The notes: generated from the sequence alone by a model not told the origin. Positions 10,786-22,700 are shown, numbered from the stretch's first letter. The stretch is 64,000 nucleotides of DNA from Symbiodinium natans (GCA_905221605.1 CAJNDS010002142.1:394501-458500); one strand, 5' to 3'. A program made the numbers and translations.

Positions 10786-13700
10786 GTTGGCAGCCTCGCC
10801 GAGTTCCCGGAGGCTTCAAAGGCGCTCGCCGCCTCCGGCGCCGAAGGAGACTTCGGCCGAATTTATTGGTTTGGGTCTGTTTGGGGTTTAGGGTTTAGGG
10901 TTTAGGGTTTAGGGTTTAGGGTTTAGGGTTTAGGGTTTAGGGTTTAGGGTTTAGGGTTTAGGGTTTAGGGTTCAGGTTTTGGTGGGTTTCGGGTTTCGCG
11001 GTTTAGGGGCTTAGGGGCATGTGCTCTCTAGAGCTGAGGGGTTTCGGGGCTTAGAGGGCTAATAGGCCTCTACTTCGGAGCCCTTAAGCTTTGAGATCCT
11101 CTGAGGGAATAGAAGGGCCATACTAGGAGTATCCCTAAACCCTAAACCCTAGACCCTAAACCCTAAACCCTAAACCCTAAACCCTAAACCCTAAACCCTA
11201 AACCCTAAACCCTAAACTTAAGGGCCATATTAGGAGTACATTGAAGGCAACTTTTAGGGGTACAAGCGTCGGCGTACGAGCCTGGTTCAGGGTTTGTGTT
11301 TAGGGTTTAGGGTTGAGGGTTTAGGGTTTAGGGTTTAGGGTTTGGGTTTGGGGTTTGGGGCTTGGGGCTTGGGGTTTGGGGTTTGGGGTGTCTACAGGGG
11401 ACTTAGGGGCGTTTCGAGGTTTTGAAAGTGTTGTTTGGTTTGCGGGTGTTCGGTTCATTAGGGTTTTTCAGGTTCTTTCGGATTTTCGTTCGGGGTTTAA
11501 GGGGTTTACATTGTGCTAGGGGTTTTTAGGGGCTTTAGAGGTTTCAAAGGTTTAAGGTTTAGGTTGAGGGTGTTCGAGGCGTTCTTGTGGGTTTGCACGT
11601 GTTTTAGAGGTTAGGATTCTGTTACCTTTTTGCTCTTCTTGAGTTCTAGGTTCCCACTCGAATAGTAGTCAACCCGCAAAGGGTTTAGGGTTTAGGGTTT
11701 AGGGTAGGGTTTCCCTTATTCTTAATATGGTTACGGGGCTACCTAGGTTCAGGTGGCCTTATGGGCTTTAGGGGTTTCGGGTTCAAGGTTTGGGCCAGGA
11801 TTTTTTGGTGGGTTTAAGGGCTGTAAGCTATCGGTTGTAGGGGTTTATGGGTTTCAGGGTTCAGGGGGTACGGTGATTTGGGGTTTAAGAGATTGGGTGC
11901 TTAGGGGAGTTTAGGGATTTGCGGTGTAGGGTTAGGAGACTTAGATTTTTGTGTCAGGGAGTAGGGAGTTTTGTTCGGGGTTTTAGGGGGGGGGGGGGGC
12001 TTGGGGTTTTGGATTAGGGTGTAGGGTGCAGGCTGAAATTTAACCCGACTGTTTGATTTACGGATTCTTATAGTAAATATGGTCTTAAGTCTGACGTTAC
12101 ATGTAGGCCTTCAGGGTGCACTGTAGACTCCAGAGCGAAACCCTGAAGCTACCCTAAAACCCCTGGAACCCAAAATCCCTTAAACCATCTTGTCGATCCC
12201 ACAAACCCCTAAACCGCGCAAGCCCGCACCCCCCCCCCCGCCCCCCCCGCCCCGCCCTAAACCCTAAACCCGAAACCCTAAACCCTAAACCCTAAACCCT
12301 AACCCTAAACCCTGAACCCTGAACCCTCAACCCTGAACCCTGAACCCTGAACCCTAAGCCCCAAACCCCAAACCCTCAACCCCAAACCCTAAACCCCAAA
12401 CCCGAAACCCTAAACCCCAAACCCTACCAAACCCCAATCCCTAAACCCCAAACCCCAAACCCTAAACCCCAAACCCCTAAACCCCAAACCCTAAACCCGA
12501 AACCCCAAACCCTAAACCCTAAACCCTAAACCCTAAACCCTAAACCCTAAACCTAAACCCTAAACCCTAAACCCTAAACCCTAAACCCTAAACCCTAAAC
12601 CCTAAAGCCCAAGGCAGCTTCAGCCCCACCGACTCGCCTTTCGCGGCCGAGCTCACCGGCGCAGCGCGCGCCTACTTCGAGCGTTTGGCGGCGGAAGCTG
12701 GGCCTTGAGAGGGTTTAGGGTTTAGGGTTTAGGGTTTAGGGTTTGAAGTTTTGGGCGTGAGGGTTTCGGGTTTAGGGTTCAGTGTTTAGGGTTTGGGGTT
12801 TCGGGCGCAGGCTTTCGGGTTTAGGGTTTAGGTTTCGGGTTCAGTGTTTAGGGTTGAGGGGTCAGGCTTGAGGGTTCATGGTTCAGGATTCAGGGTTTAG
12901 GGTTTAGGGCTTAGGGTTTTGAATGTGTGTGTGTGTGTTCGGGAGGAGGGGGGATGGATCTAAGTTAGGGCGTACGTAGGTTTGAGGTTTAGGGCTGGTA
13001 GTGGTAATCTAAGCTGTGGTCTAGCATGCCATAGTTGGGATCCCGAAGAGGGTCCATAATTTGACCAGCACCTTCATCTACTCCCCTAAGCCCTAAACTT
13101 CTAAACTGATCAACACCATCATCTACTCTACTCGAGCAGAGAGGCGGCTTTAGGAGCCACCTGCCCCGAAAATCTGCAGGGCTCTCACATGCTACAGATG
13201 AACGGGATAGACGATATACGACCACATGCTTTATTCGTTTAAAGCCTAGACCCTAGACCCTAGACCCTAAACCCTAAACCCTAAACCCTAAACCCCGCTT
13301 GAAGCCTCCATAAATGCAGGATGCGACGCATGAGAAGCTAAGGAGCGGGGCGTGACAGTTCGCCAAGCTTTGAAGGCTCCCTTATGGAAGTGGGCACTCA
13401 TCGCCTTCTTATGGGCACCTTGAAGACCAGATGGGTTTGGGGTTTAGGGTTTACGGTTTAGGGTTTAGGGCCCCAGAAGGGTTTGTGGTGCATACACCTC
13501 AAGACAGGGAATACAGTAGTAGGGAGTACTCGGACCCAGAGTAGGCCCTTGTTTCCATTTTTGGGGGTTTGAGCTCCCTTACAAGCCCCTGTATAAACTT
13601 AACCAAAAAGGGCACACCCTTTTGATTCCTAGGTTACTGTTGGGTTAGGGTATATGACCCCCAATTTTGGGGTTCATTCTCCAAGGCAGTCTACATCTTC

Positions 13701-15430
13701 TCCTTCTACCACTGGATTCAGGGAGCCTACTTGGGGCTGCTGCTCCTCCCCTGGGTAGGCGCCCTCGCCACCTTTCACACCTTCCACGACGCGTCCCACG
13801 GAGCCCTCTCCACGAAAGCTTGGGTGAATGAGCTCCTAACCTTTTCGGGCTTCCTTATCGGTGCGCCCCACGAATGGTACTGGCAACACGTTGCGTGCCA
13901 CCATGTGTGGACCAACATCGCGGATGCGGATCCGGATGCGAAGCACGTGCGCCGCTGGGTTCGGCCTGGCAAGTTCCCGCCACCACTGGCTGTAGTGCCG
14001 GTGCTTTGGGCCATAGCCGTGCCTATCGGTTTGCAGGTGCTGTACTCGTATCGCTACCTGAATGCAGCCTTCGGACTGTCTTTGAAGAAGCTGGGTAGCT
14101 GCATGAGTACACTTTACACTTTTGGGATACTATAATCCCCTATAGAATTGCAAGTGTACACTTTTTGTGGGGCTTCTGAGCTAAACCTTAAACCCTCAAC
14201 CCTAAACCCTAAGCCCTGCTTATGCACTCAGCAACTAAGGAAGGATGTTCCTCCGGAGGTCACAGGCACATCGCTCCTGGCCTTGGTACTCCAGCGCCTG
14301 ATTTTCTATGTCTGGCCAGTTTCTGGGTTGTGCTTTGGGATATTGTTTTGATTTCCCTTCTTTCCTTGAACCCTAAACCCTAAACCCTAAACCCTAAACC
14401 CTAAACCCTAAACCCTAAACCCTAAAGGGTTTGAAGCACAGCCCAGGTTTGGCGGTTCGGATTCTCAGGCGTCTTCTGGGCCGCCTACCCCGCCGCCGTG
14501 TTCTCCTTGCTCTTCATGCTGAACACTCAGCTGCTAGGTAGGCCCCTGGGATATTTTCTTTTATTGATTCCTGAACCCCTAAACCCTAAACCCTAAACCC
14601 TAAACCCTAAACCCTAAACCCTAAACCCTAAACCCTAAACCCTAAACCTTCTTAGGCTGGCACACTTGAACCACACCACGGATGGTGAAGCTGATGATGT
14701 CGCCTCAGAGTCTAGGATGCCCAGTGCAGTACCCTTATTCCCTTTTGGGGGGGGTTTAGGGTTTAGGGTTTAGGGTTTATGGTTTAGGGTTTAGGGTTTA
14801 GGGTGCCCCGTGTAGTACCCTTACTCACTTACTCCCTTTGTTGGGGGTTTTAGGTTCCCTAGTTATCAACCCTTTAAGCCAAAAAGGGCAGTTTAGGGTT
14901 TAGGGTTTAGGGTAAGGGTTTAGGGTTTAGGGTTTAGGGTTTAGGGTTTAGGGTTTAGGGTTTAGGGTTTAGGGTTTAGGTTTTAGGGCTTAGGATAAAG
15001 TTCAGGGTTTGGGGTTTAGGGTTTAGGGTTTAGGGTTCCTTTCTAATCCTAGGTTGCTGGACAACCTAGGAGTGTTGGTACAAGCATCAGCTGACGCACA
15101 GCGTCGACTTCGCAGTGAGGTCGCCTCTCCACTGGTTCATGTCAGGAGGCCTGAACCTACAATCTGTACATCATTGCCTCCTGGCAGCCCAGTGGTGCCC
15201 TTTACTACCCTTTTTTTTCTTTGGGGTTCTGGGATTCCTTTTTAAAGATAAGAGGCCTTGGTAGCCCAGTGGTGCCCTTTACTACCCTTTTTTGGGGGGT
15301 TGCTGGGGTTCCTTTATTGAAGAGGCCTTAACCTACAATCTGTACATCATCATTGCCTCTTGGTAGCCCAGTTCTTGCCCTTTGCCCCTTTTTTTGGTTC
15401 TGGGCTATATATATATATATATATATACCT

Positions 15431-15461
<31 letters not shown>

Positions 15462-16184
15462 AACTTAACCAACCAAAACCAAAAAACCCTTAATTTGGCA
15501 TGGTTGCTGGGCTACCCAAGGCTTTCCCACAGTGGACCACAGCCACTTGCCTCAGCTGCGGAGGGTGATGCTCAAGGTCTGCCACAAGCACCTTGGACCC
15601 AGAGTAGGGCCCTGATTTCCCTTTTTTGGGGGCGTAGGTTCCCTTAGGAAGCCACTGAAAGCCATAAAAAAAGGGTAGCCTTGTTGATTACTAGGCTATT
15701 TTAGACCCTAAACCCTAAACCCTAAACCCTAAACCCTAAACCCTAAAGGGTAGGTTACTCCTGGGTCTAGGCATGGAGTACAGATGCACACCTTCGACAG
15801 CTACAGCATGGGCGTGGTCTCTCACCTTCAGCACCTGGCGACCGGTGCCTCCGAGCGGCCGATGGCCCAGCAGGTGCCTAGGTAAGCCATTTTGGGGTTT
15901 AGGGTTTAGGGTTTAGGGTTTAGGGTTTAGGGTTTAGGGTTTAGGGTTCCCTTGTCTTGGGTTTAACAAGATCATATTTTTGGAAACATCTTGTCAGAGG
16001 GTTCTAAAGTCCATCCTAGGTGCCCAGCTCCCAGGCCGCCCTCTCCGCGCACGACGCAAGCGTCGGAGTTCCGGGCGAGGGGGCCGCCAAGCCCGCGTCC
16101 GGAATGCCCAACGGCGCCCAGGCCACACCCAACGGACACGACCAGGAGGGCGATGGACCCAAGCCTGTGGCTTCTGGGCAGTGA
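10786..16184 (+). CDS. Front-end fatty acid desaturase, 11 recognised exons
   Basis: Exons: 10786-10855, 12614-12699, 13340-13414, 13686-14086, 14240-14318, 14447-14529, 14656-14707, 15070-15175, 15521-15587, 15771-15873, 16020-16184 (TGA 16182). All phases agree. The three histidine boxes of membrane desaturases are HDASH, HVACHH and QSVHH; the Gln in box three marks the front-end (delta-5/6/8-like) group, which inserts a cis double bond into acyl chains in the ER membrane using a di-iron centre. Also typical: TNIADADPDA after box two, WFMSGGLN before box three, HHCFPTVDHSHLPQL after it, and hydrophobic membrane segments. The usual N-terminal cytochrome b5 domain was not found. A low-complexity Ala/Gly/Pro tail ends the last exon. 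Alternatively the last exon splices from 16169 into the oxidase exon at 16713 (see findings). Regiospecificity cannot be read. Confidence 0.85.
10884..10975. repeat. TTTAGGG array in desaturase intron
   Basis: About 13 clean TTTAGGG copies soon after the donor at 10856, inside the 1758-base intron 10856-12613. Confidence 0.95.
11130..11216. repeat. CCCTAAA array in desaturase intron
   Basis: About 11 copies, opposite in orientation to the array at 10884 within the same intron. Confidence 0.95.
12245..12606. repeat. CCCTAAA array with variants in desaturase intron
   Basis: CCCTAAA mixed with CCCTGAA, CCCCAAA and CCCGAAA units, becoming clean towards 12500-12606. It ends immediately before the AAG|G acceptor at 12613/12614. 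Confidence 0.9.
13531..13648 (+). mobile_element. Introner, family D (GGACCCAGAGTAGG ends), in desaturase intron
   Basis: CGGACCCAGAGTAGGCCC… to …CTAGGTTACTGTTGGGTTAG, inside the GC-AG intron 13415-13685. Related copies: 15594-15770, 30907-31018, 44572-44680, 54836-54949. Confidence 0.7.
14087..14239 (+). mobile_element. Introner, family B, as desaturase intron, with CCCTAAA insertion
   Basis: GA-AG intron with a GAAG direct repeat at its edges; ends GGTAGCTGCATGAG and CTCAGCAACTAAG. A short CCCTAAA-type block (about 14185-14217) sits near its 3' arm. Removal gives SLK/KDVPPEV in frame. Confidence 0.8.
14369..14427. repeat. CCCTAAA array in desaturase intron 14319-14446
   Basis: About 8 copies occupy most of a 128-base intron that starts GTTTCTGGG and ends CCCAG. 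The protein reads YVWP/VWRFGFSG across it. This is a telomere-like array acting as intron body. Confidence 0.85.
14575..14648. repeat. CCCTAAA array in desaturase intron 14530-14655
   Basis: About 10 copies in a GC-AG intron. Intron start and following exon share GCTG, and removal joins NTQ/LAHLNHTTDGE in frame. Confidence 0.85.
14708..15069 (+). mobile_element. Introner, family I (CTAGGATGCCCAG ends), expanded by TTTAGGG
   Basis: Ends CTAGGATGCCCAG and TTGCTGGACAACCTAG. The 362-base GA-AG intron contains three TTTAGGG blocks (14754-14802, 14888-14980, 15008-15036) and a partial second copy of its own left end. A compact relative lies at 48296-48404. Intron and exon share GAGT. Confidence 0.8.
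15176..15520 (+). mobile_element. Composite intron: family A introner plus duplicated exon end
   Basis: The intron starts GCCTCCTGGCAGCCCAGTGG. Further family A left ends occur at about 15256 and 15359, the second preceded by a copy (about 15330-15357) of the last 30 bases of the upstream exon. One right end (…GGTTGCTGGGCTACCCAAG) closes the intron at 15520. A TA-rich microsatellite lies at 15405-15461. Confidence 0.75.
15588..15770 (+). mobile_element. Introner, family D, as desaturase intron, with CCCTAAA core
   Basis: GC-AG intron with a GCA direct repeat; ends CTTGGACCCAGAGTAGG and TTACTCCTGGGTCTAG. A CCCTAAA block (15703-15748) interrupts it. Removal gives CHK/HGVQMHTF, matching the conserved desaturase C-terminus. 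Confidence 0.85.
15893..15950. repeat. TTTAGGG array in desaturase intron 15874-16019
   Basis: About 8 copies in a GT-AG intron whose start and following exon share GTGCC. Confidence 0.9.
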
Positions 16185-16480
16185 ATTAGGGCTTAGGGTT
16201 TAGGGTTTGGGGTTTAGGGCTTAGGGCTTAGGGCTTAGGTTTTAGGGTTTAGGGCTTAGGGTTTCGAAGCAGTTTTTTTTTGAAGCTGAGAAGTCGAGTG
16301 AGCCTGAGTGAAGCATGAATCCGATACGCATCCCAAAGCTAAAATCTTCCGAAGTATGGGCTTCCTACAGCACGAAACCTTAACACCCATCAGCCCTTAA
16401 ATTCCTGGGTTTTCGGGCATATGGGTGTGGGTGTTTGGGAAAAAGTTCTCGGGGGCCTTTTGAAGGGTTTTGCAGGGCCT

Positions 16481-16690
16481 TGTGGCTTGGGATGTTCCCC
16501 CTGATACTATCGGTCCTTAATGGAGTAGGGCTTGATTGCAATAGGGGGTACGATAATCCCTTTTAAGGATTAGTATAAGAAAGGAACATCCCAACCCTAA
16601 ACCCTAAACCCTAAACTCTAAACCCTAAACCCCAAACCCTAAACCCTAAACCCTGTTAGTAAAAGGGAGGAACATCCCAACTTGTGGCTT
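16481..16690 (+). mobile_element. Introner-like element, family E (GGGATGTTCCCCC ends)
   Basis: GGGATGTTCCCCC… and …GGAACATCCC inverted ends are flanked by a 10-base direct repeat CTTGTGGCTT (about 16472-16481 and 16681-16690), a probable target-site duplication. A CCCTAAA block (16592-16656) interrupts the centre. Confidence 0.8.
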
Positions 16691-16712
16691 CAGAGCCTCC
16701 AAACGGTCCCAG

Positions 16713-19700
16713 GCCGGCAAGGCCTCCGCCGGCACTGCGGGCGAGTCGGCCGAGGGCAAGCCGCGAGTTTGCGTAGTCGGCTCAGGCACGGGGGTTTAGA
16801 GTCTAGGGTTTAGGGTTTAGGGGTTACTTCGGATTAAGTATGAATCTCTTTATCTTGCTGCGTTGCGCATGCAGTTCTTGAATAGCTAGATATGCATGGA
16901 GTGACTAAGCAATGTGTATCTTAGCAAATGCACATTTTTGGTAGCCTAGTAGTACCTTGACCTTTGTTGCTTATGGGTTCCCTCAAAGAGTAACAAACCA
17001 AGAAAAAGGTACCCTTGCTACGATATGGTTACTGGGCTACTAAGCATTTACCCCGAAGCCCAAAGCCCTGGCACATATCCGATCAGGCATCGCTGGGAAT
17101 GCTGCCGCCTACATGCTACGGCACGAGTATGACGTGGTGCTCTGCGAGAAGGACTTCCCTAAAAAGTCGGGATGTTCCCCCTTACACTAACAGTCCTAAC
17201 TTACTAGGGGTTATAGTACCCCGTATGATAATCCCAATTAAGGACAGTTAGTATAACGGGGAACATCCCAACGTATAAGGCGCCAAGGAGGACGATTACT
17301 TCGAGGGTTTGAGCCGAAAGACCATACCATGTCATGGGTCTGGGAGCTCTGCGGCGGCGCAAGCGATGCAGAATTTCCCACTGTAGTGTTGGGTTTAGGG
17401 TTTTAGGGTTTTAGGGTTTTAGGGTTTAGGGTTTAGGGTTTAGGGTTTAGGGTTTAGGGTCTAGGGTCTAGGGTCTAGGGTCTAGGGTCTAGGGTCTAGG
17501 GTCTGCTTTGTGTTTGTGTTTCTGCAATGCGTGGTGAACAAGGCACTTGGGGGGTAGTTCTTTGGGAACCTAGTGTATGGGCTTTAGTGTAGTCTAGCTG
17601 ATACAAATCGACATAGGAGCTGAGATATCAGGGTCGATGAGGCCTTCTCATTCGGGGTGCAGTCCTACTGAAGACGGCAGCAGGCCCTAAAACCCTAAAC
17701 CCTAAACCCTAAACCCTAAAACCCTAAACCCTAAGCCTTAAACCGCGCGAGCCAGCGCTCTCCAGGACGACCGGCCTGGAGGCAGGGTCCCAGCTTCGAG
17801 GGCTCAATGGGGGGTTGAAGGGCTTTGTGAGTGTGTTTGTGTGAGTGCGCGTGCGTGCGTGCGTGTGCGTTAGTGTAAGTAGGCAAAAAACAAGTAGTTG
17901 CATGAGCATTTCTATGTATGTATGATGAGTGTGAAGTCTCTTAAGTCTCTCTCTCTCTCTCTCTCTTTCCGCCTGGCTGCCTGCCTGGATGTTTGTCAGT
18001 CTGTGTTTGTCACTGTTTGTCTGTCTGCGTCTTTGTCTGTCTCTGTCTGTTTGTCGATGTCTCTCTCCGTGTCTCGTTGCGTGCTTACAGGCAGGCACAG
18101 AGCGTAGTATGGATGCATGAGTTCTGAGCAGAATGCCAGTGGAAGAAGTCGCAGGTCACGCGCACACCATCGCAGCGGGGTCGGAAAAGCAGAGGGTGGA
18201 CATCGGCTTTCAGGCGTGGAAAAATCATGAGTTGAGGGATTTTGCCGGGTTTTGCATACAGCTGTGGGATGCGATGCTAACATTTCTTCTTTTGCGGCCA
18301 CTACTGGCCCGTGGAAAGGTCTTCAACTTCAGCAACTACCCCTTGCTGTCGAAGCTCTTCGATGAGCTGGGGGTCGAGACTATCCAGTCGGATATGTCTT
18401 TGTCCGTGGCCGCCCGAGGCGTGACCGATACCTGGCGGCATCCTAGATGGAGAGTTGGAAGGTTGATCTATCTTCAGATTCATACTCATTCTCTTTTATG
18501 TGTGTGTGTGTGTGTGTTTATATGTGTTCGTATGCGGATCGGCATGGTGGATGGAAGAAAGCTTGAACCAGCTGCGTCATCTGAGCAGAGGGCGTGAAAT
18601 CTCGCATGCCCACGAGCCCGCAACCTTTCCGTTCAACCTTGGCTCGTGACCTCAGCTCTGCCCTAGGCAGTACCCAAAGGCTCCTATGTAGTACCTTTTT
18701 GGGGTAGTATACTAGAATCCCTATAACTAACCCAAAAAGGAAGGGTAGTATACTAGAATCCCTATAACTAACCCAAAAAGGAAGGGTAGTATACTAGAAT
18801 CCCATAACTAACCCAAAAAGGAACTGCATTGGAGCCTTTGGGTAGACTCTTGGGGTTCTCAGCGCCCGTTGCTGTCTGAAGATGTCCGGCTAGTACTAGA
18901 GCGGAGATGGGCCTTCCAGGCTTCCCATGGTTTAGGGTTTAGGGTTTAGGGTTTAGGGTTTAGGGCTTAGGGTTTAGGGTTTAGGGTTTAGGGTTTCGCT
19001 TTGTCTCCCTTTGCCTGCCTTAATTTCTCAAAGTACTGGTCTGCTGCTGTTCGGGGAGCTTCGCTGGTGTCATGTCATGCTCAGACGGTGCGAATTTCAC
19101 AAGACGTCCTCCACCCTTCGCGTGTTTAGGATTTAGGGCTTCTAAATTGGCACACTACCGAGAGTATCGGGTACCCAAAAAACGGCGAATAATTTGGATC
19201 AAGACCAAGCCGCTGTTGCCATTGCAGGCATGGGGTATTTTAAGGTAGATGCTACGCAGACTGAACGTGGAACCAGAGACGTAGTAAACAGGCCACAGTC
19301 CTAAGCCTTACTGGTAAAAAATGCCACAACCCAGAAAAAGGACTTATTTTCTACATACTTACGGGGGAGTTTAGTCCTAAACCTTAAACCCCTAGCACTC
19401 TCAGTTGCGACACCGAGCTTTTAAAGAACCGGTGCAGGGGCCTTGGGTTTCAGGGGCGAACTCAGTCCTGCAGTCAGGACGTCCAGGATTTCGAGTGGTC
19501 TTCAAAGTCCCTGTTTCCGACATGGTCGGACGTCTTCAGCTTGCGTGGTTGGAGGCGGCTGTACCTCGGAAGCATGGCCCTAAGGCTGAGACTTCAAAAT
19601 GTGCATCCCGCTTGGCTGTTGGGATGTTTGGTATATTTTCCTTTGTTTCTGGTAGGGTCGAAGTGGGTCCATTTTAGGACATTTTTTTAGAGGTTCTAGG

Positions 19701-22700
19701 GACCAACCTAGTTGCAACAGGGCAAGCAAGATAGGTTCGTAGGACCGGGTGCTTCCTGGAATATAAGATGCCTTGACAGGGTGTTCGGGATGTGCGCAGT
19801 TTTGACACTCTCAGAGCCCTACACAAAAACCCTACACATGCGCAGGCCCATCCTGATCTGGTTGTTTGTAGTTCTTAAATTTCGTAAGACAGGAGGCTGA
19901 GCCCGAGACATTTTGCGGAGTGGCTTTCACCCTAGACGGTGGTCTTTGGCAGAACCCTTGCCACAGCTTTGCTTCCAATTCTTATTGTCGTGGTTCGTGG
20001 AAACCTGCAGGTATGAGATTCTATGCTTTGAGCGTGCTGCTCATGCTGCTCTCCATGTGCCCTTGATGAGCATTTGAAGTTTTCAGGGTTTTGGGTTGCT
20101 TGGCTGTGCGACTTGCGAACAGCAGAGCGGATTGCGCCTCAGGTCAAAGAGAGACTTAATGAGCTTTGTCTTGGTCATGGTACTGTAACCCCTCATGAGA
20201 TCATGATTAGGCTATCAATCTAAGCCCCTCTGGCCGCCCCCCCACCCCCCCGTCTCAGGACCGAAAGGTCTTCAACTCACGAAGCTATTCAAGGGTGGAA
20301 TTGAGCATTTTCCAAGACCTAAACATCAGAAGAAAACTCATTCAAACTCAATTGTCATTAAAGAATTCGGACTGCGTTTCCCAAACCCGAGACCCCTGTC
20401 TTAAGAAAGCCTGGTCCCGGATCCGGATGTCTGCAGGAGAGGGGGGGGGGGGTGTTCCAGTATTAGGGGGAAGGGATTACAGCGAGCGTGTCATCGCACT
20501 CAGTCTAGCTTGGCCTTGAAACCCCACTAAACCCCAAACCCAAGACCCTAAACCCTAAACCTTAAACCCTAAACCCTAAACCCTAAACCCTAGAAAGCCC
20601 AAACCGATCTTTCTGCGGTGATGGTCGTCGAACACCGCTTTTGCTTCTCGCAGGTGCATCCTGAGACCCTGGGAGCTCCTTAGTAGCTGAATGAGTACAA
20701 CTTTACACTTGTTGGGGTTTAGGGTTTAGGGTTTAGGGTTTAGGGTTTAGGGTTTAGGGTTTAGGGTTTAGGGTTTGAAAGTGTGCACTTTTTGTGGGCG
20801 CTTCTGAACTCAGCCACGAAGGATCAGACCATGAAGTCCTGGCTGCTAAGCCAAGGCTTCAGCACCTCGGTGCAGGCAAAAGGCCACGAAGGGGTTGAAG
20901 GTTTGTGGGGTTTACTTGAAGGTTCATGGTACTTCCTAACCACTTATATCTGTACTTATAACCCTACCTAAAAGGCCTTATAGGGGTTATCCCAATTATA
21001 AATAGGGTTATAAGCCCAGTTATAAGTGGTTATTGAGTCCCATGAACCTCCAAGTATAGGGTGTTAAGGGTTTAAACTAATCGGGTTTATAAGAGGGTTA
21101 TAGGGTGGTAAGGGTTCAATTTATAGGGTCTATTTTTATAGGGTTTATGTTTATAGGGTTTAAAGGGTTTTTCCGAGGGTTTAGAGGGTTTATGGGTTTA
21201 TGGGGTTGAGTCGTCTTTTTAGGGTTTAAATTAAAGGGTTCAGGGTAGAGTAGGGATAGAGTAGAGAGGGCACCCTGAACTGAACCCTCAACCACGGTAG
21301 TAGCCTTGCAACTCCATCATCCTGAGCAGCGCCTAGCGGCGCAGCCCTCCCAGCTGTCCATTCCGCAGGGGGCTAGGTTTAGGGTTTAGGGTTTAGGGTT
21401 TGGGGTCTAGGGTTTAGGGTTCCGGGTTTAGGGTTTAGGGTTTAGGGTCTAGGGTCTAGGGTTTAGGGTTTAGGGTTTAGGGCATGCGGTCGATGGCCCT
21501 CGGGCGTTTAGCAGGAACTGGTCGTTCGAACGACCTGAGTGTAGAGTTCGCCGCCCATAAGCCCTAAACCCTAAACCCCTAAACCCTCGAAGGGGAAGAA
21601 GGGAACGCAAGGACAAGCAGGCTTTCTGTTGTCTTCACCCCTTCCATAGGCCTAAACCTGGAATCTACTGGTGAGTTGGCCATGGTAGATTAGAACAACC
21701 CTAAACCCTAAACCGACCCCAAACTCTGAACCCTAGTCCGCAAACCCTAAACCCTCAACTCTCAACCCTAAACCCCAAACCCCAAACCCTAAACCCTAAA
21801 CTCTAAACCCTAAACCCTACACCCTACACCCTAAACCCAGACCCCTAACACCCAGGCCAGCAGCTCATCGATGAGTACATCGCACCGATGGGCGCCGCCC
21901 TCTGGAGCTGTTCCATGGATGAGCCTCGGCAGGTAGGGTTTAGGGTTTAGGGTTTAGGGTTTAGGGTTTAGGGTTTAGGGTTTAGGGTTTAGGGTTTAGG
22001 GTCTAGGGTTTAGGGTTTAGGGTTTAGGTTTAGGGTTTAGGGTTTAGGGTTCAGGGTTTAGGGTTCAGGGTTCAGGGTCAGGGTTCAGGGTTCAGGGTTC
22101 AGGGTTCAGGGTTCAGGGTTCAGGGTTCAGGGTTCAGGGTTTAGTCTATTCCTTAAGGGTTGGGCTCTTTGTGCCTTTAGAGTTTAGGGTTCGAAGAGGT
22201 TCCCCTAGCTGAGGAGTAGCCTTCATTCATTGGTCCCTCTGGTTTAGGGGCCTTTAGCATTATTGTGAGTACGTAGTTCCAAGAAATTCCAAGCTCTTTA
22301 CGAGGAATAGCTTTGAGTCCCTATCCTAAGTTCAGGAGTACCTGCTAGATAGCTCATATGGGTCCTTTATGAACTTACCCTAAGCCCTTAACCCCCAAAC
22401 CCTAAACCCGCGACCACAGCATGTACAGGTATTAAATCTTGCGCTTTCGGTTCGCAGGTGGGCCCTTTGGAATATGTCAAGAATGACTTACGCGGCTTCT
22501 GTACCCTTAAGCACGCCGAAATCCTAAAGCCTTATACGGGATCCTGTATGCCCAAGCACCCCGTAATGTTAAAGCCGTATAAGGGAGTTTTAAAGTTCAC
22601 CTGGGTTCTCATATCTCCAATGCACGAATCTGCAAAGCCAGCATAGCGGCTTCTGCACCCGGGACATGACCTCTGCACACGAAGCTGTGAGGGCGACCCC

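Noticed and set aside
19405-19677. 90-codon + strand open frame
   Set aside because: It is a wrong-frame reading across oxidase exon 19487-19600, which is supported in another frame by DFEWSS and by phase.
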